NCBI RefSeq assembly: GCF_019249795.2
Contig: NZ_CP156891.1
Coordinates: 372,001-436,000, forward strand
DNA: 64,000 nt
Source: Segatella copri
GTDB taxonomy: Bacteria; Bacteroidota; Bacteroidia; Bacteroidales; Bacteroidaceae
Direction: 5' to 3'
Part shown: one piece after another, positions 15,049-24,232 of the stretch
Position numbering within the stretch: the stretch's first letter is position 1
How the letters are laid out: the number at the start of each line of letters is the position of its first letter
Notes under the pieces: model-generated
Seen by the model: only the letters and a program-made list of their open reading frames with translations
Database searches by the model: none
Told to the model about the DNA's origin: nothing
Made by a program: the position numbers and the translations under genes

Positions 15049-16461
15049 CTATTCTTTTGGATCAATGTCAAATGGAAGCAATGGAGTATCATCATCATTG
15101 CCACTATTGAATCGGTCGAAATCCGAGATATAGGAACGGTCTTGAATAACCTTATATTTCTCATACTCAGAATAAGCCTTTTCTCTGGCTTCTTCTTGCG
15201 AAACCTTACCTGCACTACTCTTAGCATCATAGTCCATTGTTTCAAGCAACAGCTTCAGGCGATTCTTCCAATCCTCCATAGTAGTAACGATGTGTCGTCT
15301 TGCACGAGATTCTGCGAGGTCCAGGAAACTTGTTGTTATTGCGTTGAGCTGAGACAATTCTTCATCAGAAAGATAGTTCTTTGCCACTATCGTATCAGAC
15401 TTTTGAACTCTTCCATCCGGTGCTTTCTTCTATGTAGTCAATCCCATGTGAGGCATTTCCGCATCAGCTCGCTCATAAACAATCTCGGCTGCCGTATGAT
15501 TGGTAACCGCCAGATGCATCATATTCTGCACCATCTTGTAGAAAAGTTTGGTACTTTCAGCCTTTGCGTCATAATCAGCACTACACTCAGCATAAATATC
15601 AGTTATCTTCTGGTAGTATCTACGTTCTGAAGTGCGGATTTCACGGATGCGTTCCAGCAAATCGTCAAAATAATCCTTGCCGAAGTGCTTACCTTGCTTC
15701 AAACGTTCATCATCCAAGACATAACCCTTAATGATGAACTCCTTCAATACAGAGGTTGCCCATATACGGAATTGGGTTGCCTGATAGCTGTTCACTCGAT
15801 AACCAACAGCAATGATTACATCAAGATTGTAGAACAATGGAGCACGCTCGACATCACGCTCTCCCTCCAGTTGAACTTGTTGAATTTTTCTACAAGTTGC
15901 CTCTCTTTGCAATTCACCAGATTCATAAATCTGAGAAATATGATAAGTGATAGTTGCTCTATCAACACCAAACAAAGCAGCCATCCTTTTCTGTGACATC
16001 CAAAAAGTTTCGTTGTTGAAAATCACTTCAATGCGAGTCTCACCTTGTGCAGTCTTATACAGTAAGATATTGGATTCCAAAGAGTTCTGCATAAGTTCTG
16101 TTGTAGATACGGATTGAGAAAAATAGGCTCTTGCCTGCTTCACCAATAACTTCCTTGAATCAGCATTCTCAGAAATGATCATACAAGCCATACGTGATAG
16201 ATGGAAAGCTTCGACCTTGCGAAACGCTCCATTACCCACCTTGAACATGTCAACCGCATGGTTGAAATGTTCGTCTATATTCATACCTTTTTCACTGGCA
16301 ACTTTGATTGCTTTGTCTATTACATTCTGAAATTTCCAATATCCCGAATAGCCCATCGCATTACAAAGATCACGTGAGCTCCAGTATTCTTTCCCGTTAC
16401 CATCCACTTTTCGAATTTCTTCGAATGTCGGACGCATTTCAGGCACATTATTTTCATCCAT
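15049..16461 (-). pseudogene. RhuM family virulence protein, split by an amber codon
   Basis: The frame starts at MDENNVPEMRPTFEEIRKVD, has an N-terminal Bro/DinD-like segment (WSSRDLCNAMGYSGYWKFQN) and the RhuM core (ETFWMSQKRMAALFGVDRAT). After MGLTT it meets TAG at 15430-15432, then continues in the same frame with KKAPDGRVQKSDTIVAKNYL and the usual RhuM C-terminus to 15049. Family members have Trp (TGG) at this place, so a single G-to-A change fits. A GTG at 15387 might restart translation. Function of RhuM is poorly known. Confidence 0.8.
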
Positions 16462-16509
16462 ATCTCTTATCCGTTTCTTTTTGTATTGACGTTCTACAAC
16501 ATTGAATAG

Positions 16510-16517
16510 CAAAAATA
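16510..16517 (-). promoter_or_regulatory. -7 box upstream of the RhuM gene
   Basis: TATTTTTG on the minus strand, about 50 bases before the chosen ATG. Confidence 0.5.
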
Positions 16518-16657
16518 CAAAAAAAAGATGAAAATCGTCCCTAATCATTTACAAGATGTATGATTTTTAATGTTATTTATGCAAAAAGAAAGAAACATGT
16601 CAGAATATATTGATTTTATCGCCTATCAAGACGATGCAATAATCCAACGCCCCTTAC

Positions 16658-16831
16658 GTTATTATAGAAGGCGAGGACAACCGCATCCGCAACCGAAGGG
16701 AGACCTTCATCAGGGAAACGGGCACCGAGAAAACGGTACTCATCACGATGATCACCTCCTATGGACTTGCGCCGGGCGGCTATTCTGATGACATTCAATG
16801 CCAGCTGACGATGGCAGATTTATTCAGATAA
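16658..16831 (+). pseudogene. C-terminal remnant of an AAA_14-type ATPase
   Basis: An open frame without its own start encodes VIIEGEDNRIRNRRETFIRE, then TGTEKTVLITMITSYGLAPG and SDDIQCQLTMADLFR. This looks like the tail of the large Bacteroidetes AAA_14 (DUF4143-like) ATPases. The upstream 90 bases are out of frame (an ATG at 16570 leads into a different frame), so the gene is a decayed fragment. Confidence 0.55.
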
Positions 16832-17310
16832 AAGCCGACCTCTCAAAAATGATAAAAAAACACGTTTTAGCACGAAAATGCAGATTTTGAGTGTTTACAA
16901 AGGTTAAATATGTTAAATCTTCAACCCCTAAAAATGGGCGTTTGTAAAGATATATGATATACAAAATGAATGAAATCAAGTGAAACCAAGTGAAAATACG
17001 AAAATCGTAAGTAGCTGATAATCAACATTCTTTTCATTCAGAAGGAAAGCGGCTCACAAATAGCACGTCAGTACTTAACCGACTGAGAATCAACGACATT
17101 CATTATTTGCGTGGGAAAGTGAAAGGCGTAGAAAAGGGCTTAAAAAGATACTTGAAAAAAGTAGGAAAGTAGGACTAAAAAGCACTGAATATCAGATAAT
17201 TAAACAGATAAAAATCCTTACATTTTAGTCTGGCTTTCATATGGCTCAAATATACATTAAACGACTGGTATTCAATTGGTTACGTATGGCGCATCGGAAA
17301 ATGAGTATAA
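16832..17310. other. Intergenic region without a supported gene
   Basis: The region is AT-rich. A 52-codon open stretch on the plus strand near 17010-17173 (NRLRINDIHYLRGKVKGVEK) lacks a start codon and may be a gene remnant. No RNA gene or repeat is clear. Confidence 0.35.
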
Positions 17311-17335
17311 ATAGGGAACGCAGCGCGTTCCCTAT
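17311..17335 (-). terminator. Perfect hairpin after the amidase remnant
   Basis: ATAGGGAACGC, spacer AGC, GCGTTCCCTAT; it begins 3 bases after the stop codon on the minus strand. Confidence 0.6.
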
Positions 17336-17338
17336 CTG

Positions 17339-17479
17339 TTAGCCCCACTCCTTCTTCACATTAAAGCAGGGACAGGCTTTGTTGGCAAATTCATTATGAC
17401 CATGAATCGTGGCTAATGGATATTCCTCCTTCAGCTGCTCAATTAGGGCATGAATTAAAGGGCAAAATCGGCTATTCAT
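17339..17479 (-). pseudogene. C-terminal fragment of an N-acetylmuramoyl-L-alanine amidase
   Basis: 46 codons (MNSRFCPLIHALIEQLKEEY, then PLATIHGHNEFANKACPCFN) match the end of the small phage-type amidases that accompany HU and smalltalk genes in Bacteroides. The GH-containing zinc/active-site segment and the ACPCF signature remain, but the N-terminal two thirds are missing. An HU/smalltalk module lies 9 kb away on the other strand. Confidence 0.6.
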
Positions 17480-17935
17480 GGGCTAAAAAGGGGGTTATGT
17501 AATCAGGAAACTCTAATTTTTCCGTTTTTCATCGCTGAAAACAGGTATTGGGAGAATGCATAAAAAGCGAGCGCTATGATTTAAAAAGTAAATATATATT
17601 CTATTCGTAACCCAACATACAGACTTCACTTTACACACGAAATATACATACAAAATAGCTATATAACAATAGATTACACATTTCCATCTCAGCATTATTG
17701 TTATGTAGTTTCTAGCTTTCAGAACTATTGATACGTCAATAATTTGTCAATTACTAGCAAAGATAATAAAAAGCAGGCAAACCAAAGAATTTTATCACGT
17801 TATTTAACGGAAAAATGCAAAATATGGGGGATAGGAAGATGTTCCCCCCTCCTAAGGGTGAAAAATGCCCCTCCTCAGACATAAATCCGTCTCAGACTTG
17901 ACGTATTTTTGACAAATTCGAGGGGTAAATAAGGG
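17480..17935. other. Intergenic region left of the IS66 insertion
   Basis: I see no gene here. It contains a C-rich stretch near 17845-17875 and ends in the 8-bp sequence duplicated by the IS66 insertion. Confidence 0.4.
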
Positions 17936-18004
17936 GTAGAATGGTAAGCGGCTCCGCGTTTATACCTTGCATAATTCAAAAAAAAGCAGTAACAGCTGAT
18001 TAAA

Positions 18005-18221
18005 TTAATGCTGTTGCTGCTTTTTCCATCGGTCAGGAAGTAAGTCTCTATATTTTTCTAATGGGGTATTGGGTTGCCATTCTACAGTCTTTTCTATTAC
18101 GTCGCATATGTATTCAAACAGATTAATGCCATTCAGCCTGCATGAGATTGCGATAGAATATAGGATAGCCGCCCGGCTTGCTCCTTCGTGCGAACCAAAG
18201 AACATTGAGTTTCTTCTTGAT
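18005..18221 (-). pseudogene. IS66 tnpC, C-terminal fragment
   Basis: Encodes RRNSMFFGSHEGASRAAILY to the normal tnpC end WKKQQQH. It is cut from the rest of the gene (20967-22339) by the IS110 insertion. The final catalytic glutamate segment lies in the other piece. It cannot be expressed as a whole transposase. Confidence 0.9.
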
Positions 18222-18470
18222 TCCTAAGACATAGCCAAATTTTTGAGCAACTTTTTGTGTTAATAAATACAAAAGAGGTATTTTGGAACATACAGGCACT
18301 AAAATATCGGTAGCAGAAATGGTCAAAAATGATTTTTCTGTTACAAATCAACACGGAACTCGTTCTTTTAATAGCGTGTGGCTAGATTCCTAATTAGTTA
18401 TCCGTGTTTGTGTCTTTACAAGACTCTAAATGGCAGTAGCACAGACTGCTATAGTTCACTTGTTTCGGAC

Positions 18471-19496
18471 TTATGATATTGCAAGTTTTTCATTGCTGCT
18501 CTTTGAATCCAACGGTTCCCATTTTCTGTTCTGCTTACCTATAGCGAACATTCTGAGAACAAGTTTGAACTTAACGGCATTCAATGCCTTGCGTTTTGTG
18601 TCTGAATCTTGCTTACCTCCTAATTTACGGTTATAAAATGATTGTAACTCTGCATCATATTGTACAACAACTGTGGCCGCCATGGATAGATCTGCTTTCG
18701 CCTGACCATCACAGCGTGCTGAAGGTCGGGGACGCCATTTCACACTGGTGCCTGAAGTGCGGAAGTGCGGTGCCACGCCGACATAACTGGCATATTGCCT
18801 TGCTGTTTCAAAAGCGGTAAAGTTTCGGGTAATGACAATGACATTTATGGCATTGACGAAGCCTATTCCCGGTATTGTCAGAAGATTCTTGTAAGTAGAC
18901 AAGAGGCTATCGTCTGTAGCCAGCAACTTCTGTTCTTCCAACTCGATGTTCTCAATGTCACGGCTGAATTTTTTGATGTAGCCATCATATAACTGGGCAT
19001 CTTCCTTTGTGATGCATAGCTGTCTTCTGTTCATGAAGCATGTACGCTGTTCCACCAGGAACTTACGCTCATTCATCAGTGCCTTGAGTCTCTGCATGGT
19101 CTTGTCAGGCATATTATAAGGCTTGACACATTCAGTACCATTATAGCGATAGAGAAAGTCTGCAATCTTGGCAGAGTCAATCTTGTCGCTCTTGTCCTTG
19201 GGCCCCATGGGATAATGCTTTACCACATGGGTGGAGAGCATGCAGAACTGATAGTTCCTGGTATTAAGAAACTTCTCCAGCTCCATGGAATAGCTGCCGG
19301 TGAACTCCATTCCGAAGAGACTGTTCGAGAGAACCACATGATTCTTCTTGAGCCATGTGCACATTTCGCCAAATCCCTTGCGGGAATTGTTGAATACATC
19401 GTGAGAAAAGTCCTTAATTGGGGTTTCTTCACAGAAAATTGATACGTCAATGACATTTTTTGAGATGTCGATGCCGATAAATGATTTATTTTTCAT
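18471..19496 (-). CDS. IS110 family transposase (inner element)
   Basis: A 341-aa recombinase starting MKNKSFIGIDISKNVIDVSI. The N-terminal RuvC-like DEDD domain shows GIDIS, GMEFTGSYS and KDKSDKIDSAKIA; the C-terminal Transposase_20 domain shows LLTIPGIGFVNA, YVGVAPHFRTSGTSVKW and LSMAATVV with the probable catalytic serine. These enzymes insert DNA with the help of a bridge RNA made from the element itself. The structured leader upstream (19530-19704) is the candidate. Confidence 0.92.
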   Translation of the reverse strand: MKNKSFIGIDISKNVIDVSIFCEETPIKDFSHDVFNNSRKGFGEMCTWLKKNHVVLSNSLFGMEFTGSYSMELEKFLNTRNYQFCMLSTHVVKHYPMGPKDKSDKIDSAKIADFLYRYNGTECVKPYNMPDKTMQRLKALMNERKFLVEQRTCFMNRRQLCITKEDAQLYDGYIKKFSRDIENIELEEQKLLATDDSLLSTYKNLLTIPGIGFVNAINVIVITRNFTAFETARQYASYVGVAPHFRTSGTSVKWRPRPSARCDGQAKADLSMAATVVVQYDAELQSFYNRKLGGKQDSDTKRKALNAVKFKLVLRMFAIGKQNRKWEPLDSKSSNEKLAIS

Positions 19497-19529
19497 ACCT
19501 TTGTACCGCATTTTGTAGGAAGGAGCTCT

Positions 19530-19696
19530 CTATGTCAGGGTAAGCCACATCTTTTAAAAGCTTCCACGGCTAATTCCCTAAACGGCACTTGACCTGGCAT
19601 TTCAGGCTGGGGAGACTAGATCAGGGAAAGGTCTTTGTCTAAGACAAAATAGTTCACTACCCCCGTCCGGAGTTCCTTCCATTTCAGATGCTCCGG
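19530..19696 (-). ncRNA. Candidate bridge RNA of the inner IS110 element
   Basis: It follows a minus-strand -7 box TACCTTTG (19697-19704) and ends before the transposase start. Visible stems are CCGGAG/CTCCGG, TTTGTC/GACAAA, TTCCCT/AGGGAA and CCTG/CAGG. The loop word GTGAACTAT equals the sequence after both transposase genes, as expected of a donor or target guide. Boundaries are estimates. Confidence 0.5.
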
Positions 19697-19783
19697 CAAA
19701 GGTAGTGAAAAAAACGCAGACAAAAGACTTAGTCGGGAAATAGTTATGCTCTAAGAAGTGCGATAGTTCACTTTTGCTGCATT

Positions 19784-20809
19784 TTAGTTCTTATATGCAT
19801 CTGTCTCCACATATGGTGTTCCACGCTTTATCACGGCAAACATACGAAGGACCAGCTTGAACTTGACGGCATTGAGCACGATGCCACCGCATTTTTCCTT
19901 TCTCTTGCGTATCCAATAGTCTCTTATTGAAGGATTGTTCCTTATGGCGGAAAGGACAGCTATGGATAAGTCTGCCTTGGCTTCAGAAAAGCCTTTCTTG
20001 GAAACCCCCGTTTTCTTTCTTACTGAGGTACCAGATTCCTTTTTAAAAGGGGCTATTCCTATGTAACAGGCATATTTGCGAGGATTGCTGATTGCAGTGA
20101 AATTTTCCGTCAATACAATGGTTTCCAACGCTATGATGCGACCAATGCCAGGAATGGAGGTCAGCAGATTGTAATTCTTTCTGATGCTTGTATCTTCATT
20201 CATGTAGCTGTCAATCTCTTTGTCTATTGCTTTCTGGTTTTCCTGCATGTTCTTCAGCAGGAGTTTCTTGCGTTCAACGGATAAGTCTGTATCGTATGCG
20301 CTGATATCATGAAGCTGCTGCTTATAGAGAGTTGACTGCTTGGTGTTCTGCTTACGCTCTGCCAGCAATCTCTTCAACTTGAAATAGACAGGTGAAGGAA
20401 GTTTGGAGGGATTGCGAAGAATCTTCTTGTGGTTCTGCTCACAATAGATTGCTATTCTGAAAGCATCCAGTTCATCAGTCTTGATACGGTCTAGAGAGCG
20501 CTGGTCATCATCCAAGTCTGGCTCGAAGCGATGCATTTTGCGAGGTTCCACCATACCATAGATATATTCTTTGGATTCCAGCCATAATCTGAAGTTTTGG
20601 TTATAGAGTCCAGTATATTCCATACAGAACAAAAAGGTATCGAAGTCTTTTCCTACCTTTGCGACCCAGGAGCCAATCTTTTTGAACCCAGCATCATCAT
20701 TGCTCACCTTAATATGAGCATTCTTCCAGTCGATGGTTTCACCATCATAATAAGCAAGGTCGAGAGTCTTCTTGGAGACATCTACGCCAAAGTAAAGTTC
20801 CTTATCCAT
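19784..20809 (-). CDS. IS110 family transposase (outer element)
   Basis: A 341-aa recombinase starting MDKELYFGVDVSKKTLDLAY. DEDD motifs: GVDVSKK, CMEYTGLYN and DRIKTDELDAFRIA. The C-terminal domain has LLTSIPGIGRIIALETI, YACYIGIAPFKKESGTSV and AKADLSIAVLS. It is clearly diverged from the inner transposase (different subgroup members, not a duplication). Its 154-nt leader carries a promoter and a candidate bridge RNA. Confidence 0.92.
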   Translation of the reverse strand: MDKELYFGVDVSKKTLDLAYYDGETIDWKNAHIKVSNDDAGFKKIGSWVAKVGKDFDTFLFCMEYTGLYNQNFRLWLESKEYIYGMVEPRKMHRFEPDLDDDQRSLDRIKTDELDAFRIAIYCEQNHKKILRNPSKLPSPVYFKLKRLLAERKQNTKQSTLYKQQLHDISAYDTDLSVERKKLLLKNMQENQKAIDKEIDSYMNEDTSIRKNYNLLTSIPGIGRIIALETIVLTENFTAISNPRKYACYIGIAPFKKESGTSVRKKTGVSKKGFSEAKADLSIAVLSAIRNNPSIRDYWIRKRKEKCGGIVLNAVKFKLVLRMFAVIKRGTPYVETDAYKN

Positions 20810-20827
20810 ATTATTGACATTTTAGCA

Positions 20828-20952
20828 TTAAATGGAAACAAGAAAACATTTGGCTTGGCGAAGGACTGAATCAAAAAATAGTGATATTCTAGAGTGACAT
20901 ACAGTTCACCTTAACACCCGTTAACCAATTCGTTTAAACTTGTTTCCAGGTG
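20828..20952 (-). ncRNA. Candidate bridge RNA of the outer IS110 element
   Basis: Downstream of a minus-strand -7 box TACCTTTG (20953-20960). TGGAAACAAG and CTTGTTTCCA (20939-20948 and 20833-20842) can pair and enclose about 100 nt. The small hairpin GAAT...ATTC has a loop with ATATCACTAT, identical to the left half of the insertion site in tnpC, and TTGAT, complementary to the right half. This is the layout of a target-binding loop. Confidence 0.6.
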
Positions 20953-20966
20953 CAAAGGTAAAAGAT

Positions 20967-22339
20967 AGTGATATGTATCTCTGGATTCTCTCAATGTAGT
21001 TGTTATCGAGAGCCGTATCACCTCTTTTGAAGATGTCACAAATGGCATTATATTCATTAAGGGCATAGCCGACCGCCTGCGCCAAGGTAGACTTGGGCAG
21101 CAAATCTTTCCTGGAAGATATTTCCTCCAGTTTCTCCAATAAATCCTGCAAAATGTCCGGTGCATATGACTGCCGATAGGCTAGATGGTCTTCAACGGTC
21201 CATCCATTTACCCCAACCTTATGTTTTTTGTCTTCTCGATAAAATCTGTTGAGGATATCTACGACCTCCTGAGCATCCTTGTCTTCCTTGCCGCAGTCGA
21301 TGAAATCTCTCTTGACATGCTGCAGGCAGGCGATTCTCATAATGTCAGGATAAGCATCCGACTCCAGTTTCCGGTAAGGAGCATATGCATCACTCTGTAT
21401 GGTACCTTTATAATCAGAGAATATGTTAAGTATGACCTGCTCAGAGCGTGATCCATCCTCATATACGAAGAAGACAAGTCCCAGTTTAGGCGCACTTACA
21501 GCCCAGAAGTAGCCTTTCTTCGAACCCTTGTCCGTAGGCTTTGTCTTGGCTAACAGCACTTTATGGTATGTCTCGTCTGCCGAGACATAATCCTGCTGCA
21601 ACACTACTTGGCAGATAGCCTTATAGAAGTTTTCCAGTACATCGGCACTTCTGGCAATCAGTTTGTTTGCCGTGGCTTTCCTTAACGTAAACCCATTGTC
21701 GGCAAAGTATTTGATGATTCGCTCTACCGGCATGGAATAGATGTATCGCATCTGCAGGAGTCCTGCTGCAAAGGAAGGTGAATAGGAAGAATTCAACAAC
21801 AGAGCCGGCGGAGTTTTCCCCGGATACATGATACTTCCATCAGTATAAGTGTTGATGTGATACACGGTCTTGATGAATTTGATGGGTTCCATGCTGTAAC
21901 GTATACAGGTACGAGTTCCGAAGAGACGCAACGTCTTCAAAAACTCTGCATCCATGACTGGATCTATCGTAACATGCACCTCTTTCATCTCGTAATGCAT
22001 GTCACGCTTGGCTCCGTTGTTTTTGCGTGCCTTTCTCTTTTCGGCCTGCTCTTCTTTCTTCTTGTCAAATTCCTCCTGGGTCATCGAGTCTTGTGGATTC
22101 TTTTCCTGACGTTCGGACTTCTTGCCTGAAACGAGCTTGCCGAGTGCCTTGTTCTGACGATTCGCTTTGTCAATGGCGATTCCTTTCTGGACGAGTAATT
22201 CTTCTAATGACTTTATACGTTCAATGAGTTCGCTGACCTGTGTAGTCAACGAACTCACCGTAGCATTAGCTTGCTGAAGCTGTTCGTTTGCAAGCTGAAG
22301 CTGTTCCTTTAAAAGTACTATAATTTCGTCCTTTTTCAT
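20967..22339 (-). pseudogene. IS66 tnpC, N-terminal fragment
   Basis: Encodes the N-terminal leucine-rich helix, the zinc-like and DDE regions (QQDYVSADETYHKV, IQSDAYAPYRKLES, NNYIERIQRYISLS) and then runs into the IS110 DNA, ending after foreign residues at 20921. It lacks the C-terminal 66 residues found in the intact copy. It starts 6 nt after a TACCTTTG box, as in the right copy. Confidence 0.92.
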
Positions 22340-22439
22340 AGTGCAAAGGTACGAAAAAATATCGAGATATGCAAGGATTTTTAGATATTTATTTTTCTAT
22401 CTTGTTGATACACAGTTCATTAAATATAATCTTATGCAC

Positions 22440-22787
22440 CTATAGATTAAGCCGTTTCCTATATCTCATACTTTTCAGGCAAATTCCGCTCATGATGGCA
22501 GATAGCGTCTTGTACGGCATTTTGCATTGTTTGCTTTGGGGATCAAAGAATGGTAATTCAAAGGTTCCTCGCTCCAGTCGCTTCTGATACAGCAAGAAAC
22601 CGTCGCCATCCCATTTTAGCATTTTTACCTGCTGGCGATTCTTTGAGAAGAAGATGAAGACGGCACCACCGAGTGGCGGCAGCTCCATCTCCGTCCTCAC
22701 AATCTGGTACAGGCCATTTATGCCCATGTTCATTCGGACATATCGCTGGCAGACGTAATACTGGGTGTTTTCGTTTAATCCAAACAT
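22440..22787 (-). CDS. tnpB: IS66 accessory protein TnpB (left copy)
   Basis: A 115-aa IS66 Orf2 protein (MFGLNENTQYYVCQRYVRMN, GAVFIFFSKNRQQVKMLKWD). It is needed with TnpA and TnpC for IS66 movement. Its start overlaps the end of tnpA by 13 nt, suggesting coupled translation. Identical to the right copy. Confidence 0.93.
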   Translation of the reverse strand: MFGLNENTQYYVCQRYVRMNMGINGLYQIVRTEMELPPLGGAVFIFFSKNRQQVKMLKWDGDGFLLYQKRLERGTFELPFFDPQSKQCKMPYKTLSAIMSGICLKSMRYRKRLNL

Positions 22788-23185
22788 AGCAAGTCCTCCT
22801 TCTCGTAAAGTTTCATCAGATGCATGACTGATTTGGCACTACCTTTCTTGATGGTGACTATCGTTCCATTGGGAAAGGTTAAGGTTATGCCGAAAAGATA
22901 ATTTTCCGGGCAGACGGAATCGGATGACATTTCCATGGGAAGGAACATCATCCCAGTGTCCTTGGCTGTTGCTTCGGAACATTCCTTACGGGCTTCGGCC
23001 TGAAGCAGACGAATCTGTTGTTTGGCTAACCTAACAGAATAACCTTTCTCTGACATCCATCTATGCATCGAGCGATGGTTTACATGCCGTTCCTTTAAAA
23101 AAGGAATCAAACTGGCTTTTGGATTATGATTCAAATGAATCTGGAAGGCATTCCATGCCCTCTCATAACGTTCTGTTGCTCTCAT
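22775..23185 (-). CDS. tnpA: IS66 accessory protein TnpA-like (left copy)
   Basis: A 136-aa protein from the ATG reading MRATERYERAWNAFQIHLNH. A longer frame begins inside the promoter box, so this ATG is preferred. It has a helix-turn-helix-like part (HVNHRSMHRWMSEKGYSVRL). It differs from the right copy by one residue (EMSSD against EMPSD). Confidence 0.9.
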   Translation of the reverse strand: MRATERYERAWNAFQIHLNHNPKASLIPFLKERHVNHRSMHRWMSEKGYSVRLAKQQIRLLQAEARKECSEATAKDTGMMFLPMEMSSDSVCPENYLFGITLTFPNGTIVTIKKGSAKSVMHLMKLYEKEDLLCLD

Positions 23186-23274
23186 AATTTCGTTGCTTTT
23201 AAAATTATGGTGCAAAGGTAAGAACTTTTACGATAAAGGGCAAGGTATAAACGCGGAGCCGCTTACGTAGAATG

Positions 23275-23732
23275 AGGTAAAGAGAGGAGAAAAAGCAATA
23301 TAAGAACTCATTTCCGGCACTAGAGAATGTAGATTATACTTATACATAAAAACATTAATAGCAACTTTAATATACTGGTATAAATGTGTAATAAACAACT
23401 AATTACGAGACGTTACCTTATTTACTGCAAGTCTTTAAAACAGAAATATTCTATCCGGTCATTAAGGTCAAGGTCATTAAGGTTTCGGAGAAAAAACATT
23501 TTCCTATAGTATATATAAATATATTTATATATACTATAGCTCAAAATGACCGATTCCCATTTTCTTAATGACCTTAATGACCTTGACCTTAATGACCGCT
23601 TTTTCACGTTTCTTCAGCTACCTTCAATGCGTATTTTCCTGTTTTGCTATGTTTCTGCAATAAACTTCTGATAGAAAACGATAGAAAGTATAATCTATCA
23701 GAAACTTACGTCATTTTCGGAATAGAAAGTTA
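23275..23732. other. 466-bp spacer between the two IS66 copies
   Basis: It holds no convincing gene; short frames inside it are formed by the inverted repeat. Its central feature is the 143-bp inverted structure at 23456-23598. Confidence 0.5.
23456..23598. repeat. Large inverted repeat with GGTCATTAAGG arms and a 36-nt palindrome
   Basis: The 27-bp arm at 23456-23482 (CGGTCATTAAGGTCAAGG...) is the exact complement of 23572-23598. Midway, 23504-23539 is a perfect 36-nt AT palindrome beginning CTATAGTATATATAAATA. Related GGTCATTAAGG runs occur at 27511-27610 and 34929-34970. Confidence 0.9.
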
Positions 23733-23786
23733 GGGTAAAAGTAAGCGGCTCCGCGTTTATACCTTGCCCTTTATCGTAAAAGTTCT

Positions 23787-23794
23787 TACCTTTG
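23787..23794 (+). promoter_or_regulatory. -7 box of the IS66 transposition genes
   Basis: TACCTTTG, 27 bases before the tnpA ATG; also present in the left copy. Confidence 0.6.
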
Positions 23795-23821
23795 CACCAT
23801 AATTTTAAAAGCAACGAAATT

Positions 23822-24232
23822 ATGAGAGCAACAGAACGTTATGAGAGGGCATGGAATGCCTTCCAGATTCATTTGAATCATAATCCAAAAGCCAGTTTGA
23901 TTCCTTTTTTAAAGGAACGGCATGTAAACCATCGCTCGATGCATAGATGGATGTCAGAGAAAGGTTATTCTGTTAGGTTAGCCAAACAGCAGATTCGTCT
24001 GCTTCAGGCCGAAGCCCGTAAGGAATGTTCCGAAGCAACAGCCAAGGACACTGGGATGATGTTCCTTCCCATGGAAATGCCATCCGATTCCGTCTGCCCG
24101 GAAAATTATCTTTTCGGCATAACCTTAACCTTTCCCAATGGAACGATAGTCACCATCAAGAAAGGTAGTGCCAAATCAGTCATGCATCTGATGAAACTTT
24201 ACGAGAAGGAGGACTTGCTATGTTTGGATTAA
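23822..24232 (+). CDS. tnpA: IS66 accessory protein TnpA-like (right copy)
   Basis: A 136-aa first gene of the intact IS66, starting MRATERYERAW. Helix-turn-helix-like region near residues 45-65. Its stop overlaps the tnpB start by 13 nt. Apart from one Ser/Pro change it equals the left copy. Confidence 0.92.
   Translation: MRATERYERAWNAFQIHLNHNPKASLIPFLKERHVNHRSMHRWMSEKGYSVRLAKQQIRLLQAEARKECSEATAKDTGMMFLPMEMPSDSVCPENYLFGITLTFPNGTIVTIKKGSAKSVMHLMKLYEKEDLLCLD

Larger units (their letters stand above)
18222..20963 (-). mobile_element. Two IS110-family elements, nested or tandem
   Basis: A 2742-bp insertion between the two halves of tnpC, with the trinucleotide GAT on both sides. It contains two different IS110 transposases on the minus strand. 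ATAGTTCAC occurs at 18451, 19649 and 19763, and ACAGTTCAC at 20901. If the copies at 18451 and 19763 mark the ends of the inner element, that element is about 1.3 kb and the outer one about 1.4 kb, both usual for IS110. Precise borders between the two are inferred. Confidence 0.75.
17944..23266 (-). mobile_element. IS66 element, left copy, interrupted by IS110-family elements
   Basis: Its 27-bp terminal repeats begin GTAAGCGGCTCCGCG and are identical to those of the right copy. The target duplication GTAGAATG is at 17936-17943 and 23267-23274. Without the 2742-bp insertion in tnpC (18222-20963) it would be 2581 bp. The copy is almost identical to the right one, so insertion was recent, and the IS110 insertion is later still. 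Confidence 0.93.

Noticed and set aside
16570..16788. 72-aa frame from ATG 16570 as a real gene
   Set aside because: Its second half reads the AAA_14 remnant in the wrong frame, with His/Pro/Arg-rich shadow composition.
17010..17173. 52-codon open stretch as a gene
   Set aside because: It lacks a start codon and a recognisable family; it was kept only as a possible remnant.
23422..23607. 61-aa frame rich in Arg/Leu between the IS66 copies
   Set aside because: Its sequence arises from the inverted GGTCATTAAGG arms and the AT palindrome.
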